Shown: positions 1 to 15,000, counted from the stretch's first letter. The stretch is DNA of 64,000 bases from Anthopleura xanthogrammica (GCA_964019055.1 OZ025215.1:10376208-10440207); one strand, 5' to 3'. A program made the numbers and translations. The notes: generated by a model not told the origin, from the letters alone.

Positions 1-48
1 TCTCGAGGACCACACACTAACTGCTATTTTTCTTGTTTTCTTCTTTAG

Positions 49-3000
49 AAACCCTCCGATTCCCCTCCGGGAAGGAGTTGACCTACAACTATGTAGGAGA
101 AACCGTTAGCAGTGTGAATGGATCTTCAACTGCCCAGTCGGGATTGAAAATTAAAGCACGCTGTGTGATCAAGACTGTTGGTGCATGTCAACATGTTTTG
201 AAGGTATGTAAGTTCAGTTTTCCTTGCGCGGTCATATCTCGTGCGCGCGCGTGCTAAACCATCTTGACCCTTACGAGACAGCACCCTTATAGCAGCAGTC
301 GTCTATCTTATCAAAATATCATTTAATTTTTTAACAAAGGAAAATTAATTGCAACACAAAATTTTGGTTTTCTTGACAACTTGCAAATCGCCAGCAACTC
401 AATTCACGAAATTTCAACACTGGTGTACAATATTAGCGAAGCATGTCCTTGGCCTTGCAATTGGGAAAACGATAGTGAAACGTAATTTGATATGATGTTT
501 TCCATAAGGGCTACCGCAAGAGGCAACTGAGGAATTTTTCTAGAATATAAGATATTTAAATATTTTTAAGCAGATGTGTTCCATTAATCGTATTTGAAGG
601 ATTTATTGCATGCTGGGTTTCCGACATCGTCTCTTGTATATTATTGTATTCTTTATCTCTGTTTAAACACATCGCAGGAATTCATTGACATTTCGATGAA
701 ACATTTTAAAAAGCGATTGGCAAACTTAAAACATTTTAATGTTAAAACATTATTTAGGCTCAATTGGATGCTTTTGAATTGAATTCTTATTTTTTCTGGA
801 AGATGCACTTTAGTCAGGTCGTAGGACTTAAATTGATCCCAAATTGGCCTTTCAAGTAATTCGCACAGAGTTTAATTCGGACTCGAAATTATTTTCACCA
901 GATATTTTTCGCCTACCAGAGTACTACTTTCTATAAGAGAAGTAAATTAAATTTAATCAGCAATATTATATCGAGGTTACATCCGTTCCATAGGTCGCCG
1001 AAGTCCTTGTCGGGGTGCAGATTACCTTGCTTGCCTCTGCTTGTTCCATCTGATATTTTGACCTTGAATGTAAGCGCAATGATTACTACATTCCTCGGTA
1101 TTTACAGGGTTTATTTGTTTCCCCCAGGGCTTGACCCTGAATTGAACTATGTGCATGTCTGTAGTGTAGGGTTGATTAAGAAATGGAGGCGCGCCTGTGC
1201 ATGGTACACTCTAAGATACCTTGGGTGTGTCCAAGGTCATAAATCAATTCCATTGGTACCTCTTTGAAGCGGACACCCTTGGGACCTTGTCTCGTGACCA
1301 CTTAACAGAGGTTTGCTATCGGTTAATAGACATTTCCCTAATTCGCTTAAATGACCACTGAACAATAGCAAGTCGATGTTTTAGATTACCTTTTTTGTTT
1401 CCTATATTCTTCCCGTGTTGAACTTTTTTCTGTTCAAGTCGTAGATTAAGATTAGGTCAAATGGCTCAAACGATTTGGAATTGCTGTTGAAAAATCTGCG
1501 ACAGTAAAAGGGGGCAAGGAAAATTGAGCATAAGATTCAGAATTTGTGGACTCACGATTTCACTACGAATGTACAAATATTATGGTGCATCCCATTAAAA
1601 GATTATCCTTCCATTTCAGATCGACAGCGTCGAGCTCTGGGAAGGCCAGAGTAAGAACCTCCCTATTGAGTATCGTCTCGCCAGGGAAACCGTAGCTTTT
1701 GCTCGAGAGCTTTATGCTCATGACCTCGCCTTTCGATCCAAGAATGGCGCTATTGTGGAGGTGATGTCTTCTTATGACGAGACTCCACAGGCCCTGAACA
1801 TCAAGAAGGGTATCCTCAGCGCATTGCAAGTCCAGTTTATCAAGGATCATTCCTTAGTGAATGAGGTGAGTAGAGGCCTTATCTTTGTGTGGATATTGCA
1901 GAAACTTGCGATAGCTAGAGAGGACTGAGAGGAGAGGGAAGGGGAGGAGAGAATAGAAGAGAAGAGAAGAGAGCTATTTCATCATCAGGTTTATTATGTT
2001 TTAGAGACTTATTAATTTTTTGTTGTTGCTTTGGTTTAGACTGATATTACTGGAAAATGCCCTGTTCTTTACCGTGTCCACTCCAAACATCTTAGTGGAC
2101 CGGTTAAGGTCATCTCGAAGACACGTAACCTGAAGGAATGCAGCGACCGATCCAAAACCAATCTCGGAATTCATGTCCATCAATACAACGAGAAGGTAAG
2201 TGCCTTTTATGCTTTAACATGTTTTTAGAGTCAACTAAAGTCATAGTTGCATATATCTAACTCACAGGCACCAGGTCACTTGAATTCGGTATTTTTTGTC
2301 TTTTTCTTCTCTTAAACCCATTTTACTTTTTTTTTTTTGTTGGCAATGTTAAATAAGATGTTATATTTCTTCTGTGTTGCAGTCTCTCAATCTTCTCTCT
2401 TCATCAAGCAACTGTCGCTACATATTGGACGCCAAGATGCGTGTCCAGAAAGTTGTGTGCCAAGAGGAGCACATGTTCAGACCTTTCTCCTCAGGCGCCC
2501 CGGCTGGTGCAAGTACCACCAACAAGTAAGTATCTAGTTTATTTTATAGTTTGGGAAAAATGGAATCAGTGAACAAAGAGAGAAATTAGCGCATCTTTTA
2601 GTGATAGGCATAATGATGACCTTTGATGACTTCTAAAATTTAGTTAACTAAAACTTTTCTCTTAAAATGTTTTTCTTCTAGACAAATTTTGGAGCTTCAG
2701 TCTGTGATGAAAGCAGGCAATGCGTATGGATATGATGTTAAACGTATGTATTTTTTTAAATTCCTAATTTACTCTCTCTTTTTACTTTGGAATGTCAAGG
2801 TTCTTTTGACTGATCGAATCGGTTATTTTTTCGCACTCAGGTCTTCCTCGAAGTTCTCCACTCACTTTCGAGCATGTCAAGCCACGCCCTGACAGCCTGG
2901 ATTCGAACAATGTGACAAAAATCATCAAGCAGTTGGCTAGCCAATCCATCGAGGAGACAAAACCAGAATCAGCTCGTCTTTTCTCTCGCTTGATTTTCCT

Positions 3001-6000
3001 TCTGCGCAAGTTGAACAGTACAGCTGTGGAGGAAGTCTGGAATACGACCTTTCAATGCGACGACTTCGAATCATGTACTCCCCAAGAGAAAGACAAATTC
3101 CAGTAAGTATCGGTGCTTTTTGCCGGGAAACGTAATTCCTTATTAGCATCACGTCGAGAGTGCAAGGGAAAATTGTTGTCCAAATTTGAATCGTGATGTC
3201 TTGACGATGTCTTTTGTTTGAACAACCGATGTTTCAAAAGCATTCAAACAGCTTGGCAATGTAGAATAATCAATTTGCTTTATCTGTTCTTTTTTTCAAT
3301 ATTTTCTTTAGAACGTATCTACTAGATGCCCTGCCTCATTGTGGTACGACTGGCTGTGCTCTGGTGATGAGTCGCGCAATTGAGAGCAACCTTGTTAATG
3401 GTGAACGTGGCAACATGTTCTTGACAGGGCTCGCGCTGGTTTCTGTGCCCACCGAAGACATGATTACACACGTGCTAAGGCTCTGCCAGAACACATCAAG
3501 CCGTACTTGTATGCTGACTCTTGGTACATTGATCCACAAGTACTGTGAAGATGGAAAATGCGAAAGATTGGTGAGTTGCCCGAAATTCGTTTTAGATTAA
3601 GTAACTCCTCGTTTAAGCGGTTAGATTTCATTGACTTTTTTATTTGAACTTATCTCACAAGCTTAAATCTTGTGTTAAAATTTCTTCTAGGTTAAAGAGA
3701 GCCCAATCACCGAGGCCGAAGCTTGGTTTATACGTATCCTTGGAAAGAAATGCGATTTCGAAAACTCAGAGCAGGCTGAAAAAATCATCATGGCCTTAAA
3801 AGCAATTGGCAATGCCGGTCGCCCTTCGTCTGAAAGAGGACAGTTCCTTATCTTGAAATGTGCCAACAACCAAAACCTGCCAACCAACATGACTCTCACA
3901 GCGATAAAGGCCCTTCGTCGAATGCCATGCAACAAAGCAACCACTGAGGAACTCCTCAATATCTATGCAAACCACAACGACGTTGACGTAGAGAAACGAA
4001 TCGAAGCGTACCTTGCTCTCCTCAAATGCCCAAGTGTTGACCTCTTCCAACGTATTGTAAAGATCCAAAAGAACGAAGTTAACAAGCAAGTTGGCTCCTT
4101 CGTCTGGTCTCACATCACCAATGCCATGGAATCAACTGAACCTCTTCACGGTCGCCCCTTGGCAGACATGATCCGCAAAGCTCTTGGAGAACAAATCCTT
4201 CGTGAATTCAACCTGAATCGCTTGAGGTTCTCACGTGCTTGGGAAGCATCTTATTATAATGGTAAGTTTTTAAGATTCTCTTTATAGTTCGAAGGGGGAA
4301 GTTAAACTACAGCGAGAAATCTCATTGGTTCGTTAGCTGTTCGGAAATTTTCGCTCGGAATTTTGTTCCGCTAGTCGTTGCGCTTGCGGGCTCATAAAAC
4401 AAAATGGCCGAAGCAACAAGATGGAAATCTGTAAACATTGGGAACAGGAATTACAAGAATTTATGTGGCTCTAAGTCATTACAATTCCCAAAAATCTGTA
4501 AAGGGAGATCCTTCGATGCAATTCAGGTATTAGGAACAGCAGTTATTATAATTCCTAGTGAAAAATAGTCAAAATTGCATATTTTATGCATCGTGAAAAT
4601 TCAGTGTGTTTGAAATATCTAAAAGAGCTAGCTTTCTCATAAAACTGTTTTGGGTGCATTTCGGAAGAATGTAAATTAATATATTTTATGCTAAAAGCTA
4701 AGATATTTATTTTGAATAATGGTCTTCTTCACTTGGGGCTAGATTCCAGAGAAATTATGAAGCTTAAGCTGAAATTTAGACATGATGTTTTCAGGATTTT
4801 TTTACAGAAATTTTGGCTTGTTTGTATTTTGTGAGTCGACTAGTAGACCAAAGCAAATGAATTTTCTAACACTCAATTTCTCCTCCTCTTCGTTTATTTT
4901 ATCTTAATTGTACGAATAATTTTTTTAGACATCCTTCGTGCTGGTGGTTCAGTACAAGGTCACGTGATCTACCACCCAAACAGCTACTTCCCACGTAGCA
5001 CCCATGTCAACCTTACCGTCGATGTCCTCGGTGCTTCAATCAATGTCTTGGAAGCGGCAGCCAGATTTGAAGGCTTTGAAACCCTGATCGAACAGTTCTT
5101 TGGACGTGATGGCTACTACCCTGATGACCGTATCATGGACATGTTCAATAACTTGAAGCCACACGATCAGCGAGGCGAGGAAGAGAAACCTATTAGAGGA
5201 AAGCGAAGTATTGATGATCTTAGAATGAACAGGGTGGAGACACACCTCAATGAAATGCATGCTAAGGTAAATGTTCTGCAACTGAAGAAAGCTATTATTT
5301 CGTTTCTTTCATTCTTATTTCCTTCCCTTCTCTTTTGTTGTCTGTCTTTTATTCCTTCAATCTTTCTTTCTTTTTTCTTTCTTTTTTTCTTTCTTTCTTC
5401 TCTCAAAAGCAACATTATATAAATTGTTTTTCTGGGTGCCTAGTCTCAGCTTAGTTCAGTTTTTAACTGAAATCTCATATTTATTAACTAAGATTGTCTT
5501 CTAAAATCAATTCAAACTTTTTTTGCAGATGGACAATCGCAAACACACTCCATCTGGCGCCATTTCAGTCAACCTGTTTGGCAACGAAATGAGACTCGCA
5601 AGTTTCGATGACATCAACTGGCTGCAGTCTGAAGCTGACAACATCAACATGGTCGATTTCCTGATCAAGCTCGCACGAGGAGGAAACAAGACCTTCACTA
5701 AGAGCATGATGTTCCTCGATGCTGAAACAACGATTCCAACAATCCTTGGTCTGCCTCTGAAGCTTGATGCTAAGGGTACCACCGTTGTATCCGTCTTGAT
5801 GAATGGAAAGTTTGACATCAGAAATATGTTCTGGGGACCAATGGCGTTCGACGTTCGTGGACACCTGAAACCAAGGTAACAACAACTTCTTTCTCTTCAT
5901 TAAAAATAATTACGATCATCAATATTTTGTTGTCACTAACCTTATCAAGCATTCATGAAGGTTAAACTTTCTTTCCTTTATATTCTAGTGCGGTAGTAGA

Positions 6001-9000
6001 AGTTACTGGTCGCATGGGAGTCGATGCCGTCTTCGCAGAAGCCGGTATTCTTCTGAACACCTCATTGTACACCTCAACGGAAATCAGAGGCAATGCCACG
6101 TACAAACAAGGACAAGTCCTCAAGTTTGAGGTCGGCGCACCATCCAAGCCAGTCCAGATCTTCAATGTCTCGTAAGTTCTCGTACTTTAAATACCAAAAT
6201 AAATTTAATTTTCACTTTTTGTAGATAACCTCTAATTAATCTTGCATTTGTATTTCTATAGGTCCAGCTTATTTGCAACTCTAAATGAGGAGGAAATTCA
6301 GATTCGTGGAACCCAGAGACGCTTCGAGGTAAGCACTGGAAATTTATATAAAAAAATCAAATGTCATGATAGTGATATAGGAGATGTTCTTCAATTATTA
6401 CCCATATTTCATACCTAATTTTTGTCTCTTTATTTTTGTCACAGCCTGCACCTTGTGTGAATTTCACTCGTGTCCTCGGCTTGGCTGTCTGTAGTCGCAT
6501 GTCTCTTCCCATTGGATTCCGTGATATACAAGCTCCATTTTTCCCTCTGTCTGGACCTGCTTCGTTCAGTTTGTCAGTCCTCCCAACTGATCCCAAGCTC
6601 CGCGTGTACCAAATCATTGCTCAGCGTCTCCCCTCTGAAGACGAGAACAACATTGATATCATTGCGCGAATCTCAACTCCAAACGCCACGTGGGAACGCG
6701 AGTTCGAAGCCAATGCTTCTCTGTGGTTGAAAGACCAAAAGAAATCCTTCAGCATCTCTACTGGTGCCCTTGGCTACAAGTTTGGTAATCTTTCCGGCAG
6801 CTATCACAACTACACCAACGCTATCAACCTTACCTTTGAGACTAGAGATGCTATTTATGGAAACCGCATTGCCCTGAATGCTCAGTACTTCAACAAGACC
6901 AACCCTACCACCAAAGAACGACGCATTGGAACCACCTGGTCTGCCATGTACAAAAACTACACCATCACTCAACGTACAGAGATTTACAACAAGTCCAGAA
7001 CCTATGGATTCGTGAGCAACATGACCTTCTGGCCAGGAAAGTACTTTTATGCCAATGGTGAAGTGGACATCCCTGCCAAGAGCCTCAGATTCATCGGCAA
7101 CCACACATGCACAAAGACATCAGTGCGCTTCAATGGTCAGCTGAACAAAAATGAAAACACCTTCGTCTTCAACGTCACCACCGCCTTCAAGAATGCTAGT
7201 GTTGAAGTCAAAGGTGCGATGAATAAGGTCCAGAAGGAGGCTATCTTGAATACCTATATTCTGCCATGCAAACAATCGTTCACCCTGCGAAGCTCTTATG
7301 TGGCAAAAGACAGCGAAAAAGGAATCCACTTCAAAGCAAGCCATGATAACAAGAACCGTGTCTTTGCATGGTATACAGGCTTCTTGAACCAAACCCAAGA
7401 GAAGTCAATCAAGGCCAATGCTTCCATTCTGGGCAAGCCTTTTGAAGCTGTATGGACCTTCTTCAACTACACAAGCGAAAAAGGCTTCAAGTTTAACGGT
7501 TCTGCTGTTGGTAAGTCTATCAACAGCGCCATGTCCTACCTTGTCAAAGATGGTCTTAGAAGTATCAGAGTGAATGCTTCTGGTTTCAACAAGAAGGCGG
7601 AAGCTGTGTGGTCCTACGACAACAGAAATGCCATCAAGAGAAGTGTGACATTCAACGCCACCGTCCTGAAGAAATCCTTTAACGCTGAGTGGGCATTTGT
7701 CAACCTTACCAACATAAAGAGCTTGACATTCAACGCCTCAGGCCTTAACAAGACTGTTGCAGCTGCTTGGACATTCCTCAACCTTACCAACGACAAAATC
7801 GTCAAGTTCGATGCTTCTGCTCTCAACAAGACCATTGAAGCCTTCTGGAGCTACTCGACGGCCAGTGCAGAAAGAAGCATCAAGTTCAACGCTTCTGCTC
7901 TCAATAAAACCATTCAATCAGCACTTACATTCTTGAACCTTCGTCAAGAAAAGAGCATCAAGCTGAACGCTACTGTTCTCAACAAGACAGTGGAATTCAT
8001 CGCTGCCTTCTTCAATCTGTCAACAGAGAAGGCCTTGAAATTGAGTGCTAAAGGATTTAACAAATCTGCATCCACCTTCCTCAGTTATTCGTATCTACCA
8101 AAGACCAAGGCTCTGAAGATCAACGCAACTGTTCTAAACAAGACAGTAGAGGCAGCCTGGACCTACTTGAACAACCAACAAGAGAAAGTACTCAACTTCA
8201 GTGCCAACGTCTTGAACAAGAAAGCTGAAGCCATTTGGACTTACTTCAACCACGACTCTGAGAAAGGACTCCGTTTCAATGCTCAGGCAATGAACAAGAA
8301 GATTGAAGGAGTATGGACCTACTTCAACACTCCTTCTGAAAAGGGACTGAAATTCAACACAACTGTTTTGAAAAGAACAGCCAATGCCACCTTGGTTTAC
8401 TTCAAGCTTGCCGATAGCATCGGAGTACGATTCAATGCCAGCGCTTTGAACAGATCCATTGGATTGATGTCAAAGATGGTCAAGCAAGGCAATGACAAGA
8501 AGATAGTGGTGAGCGGTAGCTACCAAAACTATAGTATGGCTCTGGTTGCTGCACTTAAGAACTTGACTACCTTCAAGAGCGTCTGTGTCCACTCTGAGTT
8601 CCTGAGCCGCCCATACGGACAAATCTGCATGGCTTTCTCCAACAGTTCCATGGACAAGAGCATTGCCTTCAACGTCAGCATGCTGAACAGAACAGCTGAA
8701 GTCAAAGCCCAAAGGTTTGAACAACCAAACTTGCGTTCACTTCGTCTGACTGCCAAGTACAACAAGACCATATATCTTGAATCCTGTATGAGCCATCTGT
8801 CTACCGACTCCTTAAAAACCTTAGGATTGAACATGACCATTGCCAACAGATCTGTAGATGCCAGATGGTACATGGAAAGCAGCCCAGAAAAGTCCGAGAG
8901 AGCTGTAGGATTCAACCTCACAGTCTTAAAGAGAACCATGGGACTCAAATCTGTGTTCATCAACGGACAGAAATTCAAAGAAGCTTCAGTACATCTGATG

Positions 9001-12000
9001 TGGAACAAAACCAATGTTGCTAGTTCTTTACTGGTCTTCCACAACCTAACCAATCAAAAGGTACTCAAGCTACGCAACCGCATTGGACGTTATGTTGGCG
9101 TTGTTCAAGGAGAATACAGACTGCGTGACGGTGCAAGGGATTTCGAAGTGCTGTACAAGATTCGAAATGAATCAAAGAACATGTTCTATTCCAGCTCTCT
9201 ACTAACTTACAAGAGCCAGAAATCGAAGAGAAGAGAACTAAACTTTGTTCAATCCTTGACAGTTTTCAGTCGCAGCTTCGAATATGGATGGGATCTGTTG
9301 CACATGAACGACTCATACGAGTCCAGAATGGATCACAGGTTAAAGGTAGCATTGATGTACTCTAAAGGAAAGAAAGTTTCCATGACTGGCAAGATCAGCA
9401 ATGACGAAAGAACACTATCCACAGCCTTAGACGTAGAATATCTTCCAAGGAAAACTGTCCAACACAGTCTTGTGTGGTACAAAGAACGTAAGATGATCCA
9501 AACAAGAGTAGAACTTCTACCAAAAATACCAATCACCAACACTCTTGAATGGAATACGAATGATGGTATCTACATACGTATCGGTACCAGCGCTTTCAAC
9601 AAGAACCTCGATAGCTACTTCCGTTACCTCAAAAACTACGACTCCTACGATGGAAAGATTGCTCTTTCGCCAACAAAGTCGATTAACTTCAATGGCCAGT
9701 TCTCAAGGAAGAACGGTCTTCTCATCACCTCGTTCATCAAGGCTTTTGGAAAAGAATGGTCGCACAAACTTGACATCAACAAAGAACAACGAAAGTTCCT
9801 CATCTCGATGGAATTGATTCCCAAGAAACCAATATCTTTTGAAGCAAGCTGGGACCTCGTCAAAGGACTGAAGATCAACACTAAATTATCTGCTCTTAAG
9901 AAGTCTTTCAAATGGAATGCAATTTATGAAAACCTGACCAAATCATGGACTTCTGAGCTGACCATCTTGAAAGAAAAAGTCTTGTTCTTGGAAAGTTTTG
10001 ACGTCAACACCAAAACACTCAACGTCAGTGTCAAGGTCAGAAACAGGAGAATTGGATTTGTTGGACGATTCGACATCAAGGCTTATGTTGTAAGTGCTCA
10101 CTTGACGTGCAATCAATGGATGACTGGCTGGTTCCTCAAGCTTGATCCAAAGAACAGAAACATCATCTACAACGCAACTCTAACATCCAAAATCTCTGGA
10201 CAGATTGTTGCAGAAATGCCAAACAACCACGAACTCCAGGTCACCCTGCAAAGAAAGCTCGGAGTGAACATCGTGAATGAATCGAGAATCTTGTACAGAC
10301 TCAGTCCAGAGGCAAGCCGTGTGTTCCTCACATGGAATACAACAACTGTCAACTATGTTGTTAGCAAAGTTCAGTCCTTGAAGCCTGTGGTGGTCAATGC
10401 TACAATGAAGCTCTACAACTTGACTCTGATTGGTGCAAGAAACCTGACCAAGAAAATCGACATTCTGATGAATGACGCAAAGAACAAGCTGAAGCCCCAA
10501 GTTATGAAATTCTACAATGCTGTCAAGAGCTACGACTACAACGGAGCATACAAGAACATTAGCAACATTGCTAAAGATATCAGCATCAAGGCATTGAACT
10601 TCAGCTCACAAGCCTACAACATCAGCCTGAAGGCTCTGGCAAAGACTGTGAAAGATCTCCCCAAGATTGTCCGCAATGCAACTGAATTGTTCAAGAAAGT
10701 CCAAGCTAAAGTTATGAAGATTCGCGCTGACCTGATGGCTAAAATTCCAAAGATCACCGCTGAAGTTGTTGAACATCTTACCAACATTAGCCGCGACCTT
10801 AAATCCTGGGGCAACAACGTTTCTGAAATGGTTGGTGATATCAAGATCCGCAATGTAAAGATCAGCATCATGGTTAAGCGCGTTGTGAAGACTGTTACCG
10901 AACTCCAGAAAGAATTGAAGAAAAACATCACCGTCCAAATGAAGAAGCTGATTGAGAAGGTGCGCCGCATGGAAATCCGCCAAAAGAATATTGGTGAATT
11001 GGTTGACAAATACATGACAAAGGTCCGCGAATTCACTTGTGACTACAAACTCAAATGCACCTGGAACAACGTCTCAAGAATTGCTCTGAACATCTCTCGT
11101 CAAGTTATGAAGATGAAGATCCTTAACAAGACCGTAGAACAGCACTTCGTCTTTTTGAAGGAAAAAGCTAACAACGTGAGCATTCAAATGAAAGTCCTGT
11201 CTGCCAAGCTCGTAAAGTTGACACCAAAGATGTTGAGAAATGCAACCATCCAGGCTATTTATCTGATGCGCAATGTTTCCAATGACATTAAAAATTTCAC
11301 AGAAATCATGACAACCAAAGTAAGCCAAGGGTTCTTGAAGGCTTCCACAAAGGTCCAGAAGTATACTAAGCCTCTGGCGTCTCTCATCATTAAGATCTCC
11401 ATCTCCATCTACAACCGTGTTAAACCACAGATCTTGACATACCTTGAAAACACCAAACCCATGGTCGCCTATGTCAAGGGGGTTTACGAAGATGTTTTGC
11501 TTTTCAACAAACCCATGCTCATGCCATTGGCACCATTTGCAAAGGAACTGATGAATCAGATTTTGAACATCACAATCAAGAAGATCCCCATTGGTGTTGC
11601 ATTCGACAAGAGTATTAAGATCACAGTTGATGAAGCAGTGAGAATATTCAAGGAACTAAACCACACCATTGCAAGCAACGTCACCACCATTGTCAAGTTC
11701 TTGAAGGATTTGTCCAAGAAGACGCCCGAAGAAATAATCGACATTACCATCATCAAGGTTATCAAGCTCGTAAAACACACCAAAAATCTTGTCAAAAAAT
11801 CCATTGAATACACTTTCAATTCCTCAAAGAAAGCCCTTGCCACTTACAAGGAATCAATGATTGCCTTGGAAAAGAACATCAAGAAGGTCTTGAACTCTCG
11901 ACCAGAGGATTTAGTTGAGCTTTCAATTCAGAAAATCAAAGTTTACATCCATAACGTCACATCTTTCGTGAAGAAGATGTCCAAGGAAATTCAAGGTATT

Positions 12001-15000
12001 ACTAAGCAAATCCAGGACTTGGACTTTAACACCCCATCCAAGAAAGTGTGGAAGGAAATTGATCTTGTCAACAAATTCAGCTCTCTCGCCCTTGGTGAAA
12101 AGTGGAACACGACTGTTGAGAAGTACATGCAACACTTCAAATCCCTCAACCTGAAAGAACGAGCACTAGCAGTCAAAGGACGCGCCAACGAACATGGCCT
12201 CCGCATCCTCCGAGAACTGAAGGAAATTGCTAAGCTTGGACAGAGAGCTTTCAACCTCACAATGAAACTCGTCCGCATGGAAGTCACTCGTGAGAACTTT
12301 GTCAAAGAACTCATCTCAATCATCGAGGGATCCAAGTTAGTTGCTATGAAGCACTTCCATATCGCCAAGAACACCTCTTTTGTAATGTACAACTTGCACA
12401 ACAAATACTGGAATGCTGCTGTTTTGAGTGCAAAAGCATACAAAACACTGAGCCTGAACAAGATCAAAGAAGGGTATGAAAACGCAACCGATTATCTTTC
12501 CGAGTTCTACAAGGAACATGAAAAGGACTCTAAAGCAACCTATGAGTTTTACAAGTCTGTTGCTCTTGATGTATACGAAATTATCGAGAGTGAAACAACC
12601 GACCTGAAGAAGAAGATGGACAAAAAGATGGTCGAGCTGAAGGAAAAACTGATGGTCAAACTGGAATCCATCATCAAGAAGCTGAGAAACTATGAAAATA
12701 TGACTTTCGAGGAGATGGGAGTTAAGGCATACCAAGTATCCAAGACATATGGACTTGCTTTGTACAAGAACTACAGCATCAAGGTATTAAGCCTCTATAA
12801 CAAGACCAGAAACATGACCCTGAGGGCTTTCAATCTGACCAAGGTTATGGCTGTTAAGTACTACAACCTCAGCCGTGTCCACGCCGTAAGAATCTTTAAC
12901 ATCACCAAGAACCTGACTGTTACATACTACAAAATCTCCCGCAACATGACCATCAAGGCTTTCTATGTGTCACGCAACATGACCATGCAGCTCTTCAACA
13001 AGACCCGCAACATCACACTCCGTGGAATAAACTACCTGAACACGACTGTGAGGCCTAAAATGATTCTGTACTATGGAGAAGGCAAGGTAATTGTCATCAA
13101 AGTTTACAACAGAAGCCAAGAAATGGCCAAGAAAGCAGTCAACGACCTGAAACAATGGTATGCTGACAACAAGGAAAAGACAGTCGAGGAACTCTACAAC
13201 GAAGCTTATGGTGCTGTCAACAAGAAAGTGATCGATGCAGTGGAGAAAGTGAAGGCTAGAGTACAAGCCCAACTGGTCATTGCCAACAAGACTCTCAGAA
13301 ACATTACCCTTGAAGTGCTGTCGGTGTACAACCAAACCAAGAACGTTTCCATCATCGCTGGAAAACAATTGATTGTAATTTTCTCCCCCTATGCGAAGAT
13401 TGCGCAGAATAAGACCATAGTGTTATTCCTTCAGATGAAGAACATCTCCATTCCTTTGATGAAGAAAGCTCAAAATCTAACACTTCACCACATCCAGAAG
13501 GCAAGGAACTTGACAATGCTGAACATCAACAAGGCCAAGAACTTCACCATCGCTCTCTATCGCAACATTACAAGCCGCAAAGACTTCAAAGAGTTCATGG
13601 CCAAGCACCAGATCAAAGAACGCTATGCTAAGATCATCGCCAAGATTAACGCTACCATCGAAAAAATAAAATCCTTTATCCAAGAAACCCGACCCAAACT
13701 TGAGGCCAAATACAGGGAGACTTTGTACTACCTGAACGTAACCCTCCCTGGTATGATCAAACAGAAGAAAGAAGAGATCATGGCAAATCCAAAGGAGTAC
13801 ATGAATGCCATTTACGACAACGCCACAAGCAAGTTCAAAGAACTGATCAAGGATACACCGGTTGAACAAATAATCATGCACGAGATCTGGGATGATTATC
13901 TTGAAGAAATGAAGCAACACGAAATTGCACAGATTGGCAGCGAGCTCGTTGCATATGGAAAGATCAATGCAAATCTCACAGCCAAGAAGTTGAAAGAGAA
14001 GTTCGAAATCCTGAAGGTCAAGGTCGAGGAACTGAAGGTTAAGGCTAAGGAATTGGTTGCCAAGGCAAAGAAGATGGTCAACGACACCAAACGAGCTCTC
14101 AAGAAGGGATTCAACGATTTGAAGCAAATGAAATTGAAGGAAATTGTTGAGCACCGATATGTCTTCAAGGCCATTGAACTTGCTAAGAACACGACCCTCA
14201 AGGTTCAAAACATGACTCTGCAAGCAAAGAACATCACGCTTAAATGGGTCGCCATCGGCAAAGTGTTCTACAAGAACATGACCAAGAAGGCTCAAAACTA
14301 CACCATTCTTGTCAAGAAGTTCGCTCTTGAACTGAAGAAGAACTACACCGTGATTTTCGAAAAGGTTAAGATCATTGCCAAGAACTACACCATCATTGCA
14401 AGAAACATGACCATCAAGGCATGGAAGGTTGCTAGCAACTGGACTATGGTTAAGTTCAACGCTACACGTAAGTGGGTCTACAAAACCACAGCGAAGGGCA
14501 TTGCGTTTTACATATGGAAAGTTCATCCTTATTACAAGAACAAGGTGCTTCCCTACTACAAGAACAAAGTCGTACCAATGTATCTGAAATACCAGAAACT
14601 CGTCATCGACTTTAGCAAGAACAAGACCATGATCGTTTACAACCACACCATCAACTGCAAGGCATACAACTTGACCATCAAGAGCTTCAACTTCACCGTC
14701 GAGCTTCTTCGCAACGTGAGCAAAATGACACCACGTCAAACTGCCATCAAGATCAATCAAGCTTACATCATTGCTTACAACTTCACCGTCAAATCGTCCG
14801 ACAAGCTGATGAACGTCTCAATTGAAGCCTACAAGCAAGGACTGAAGAAGCTGAACGTAACAAGAGCTTTTGGGGTTAATTTCGTCAAAAACACCATCAA
14901 TATTGCATTCCAAGTCATGAAGCCTGCTGTTCCTGTATTGAACTTCACCAAAAATGAAATAATTGAAACGGCGATCTTCTTAAACAAGTACTATGGAATC

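Noticed and set aside
594..1267. Small plus-strand ORFs in the first long intron of the lipid carrier
   Set aside because: No domain, and the flanking exons 49-203 and 1620-1865 join in phase without an extra exon.
5167..5415. Minus-strand ORF rich in Arg/Lys
   Set aside because: Its charged part is the complement of a CTTT-rich intron tract; artefact.
13477..14760. Minus-strand ORF of 427 codons
   Set aside because: It is antisense to the giant lipid-carrier exon, has no domain, and follows from the codon bias (few TTA/CTA/TCA triplets) of the plus-strand gene.
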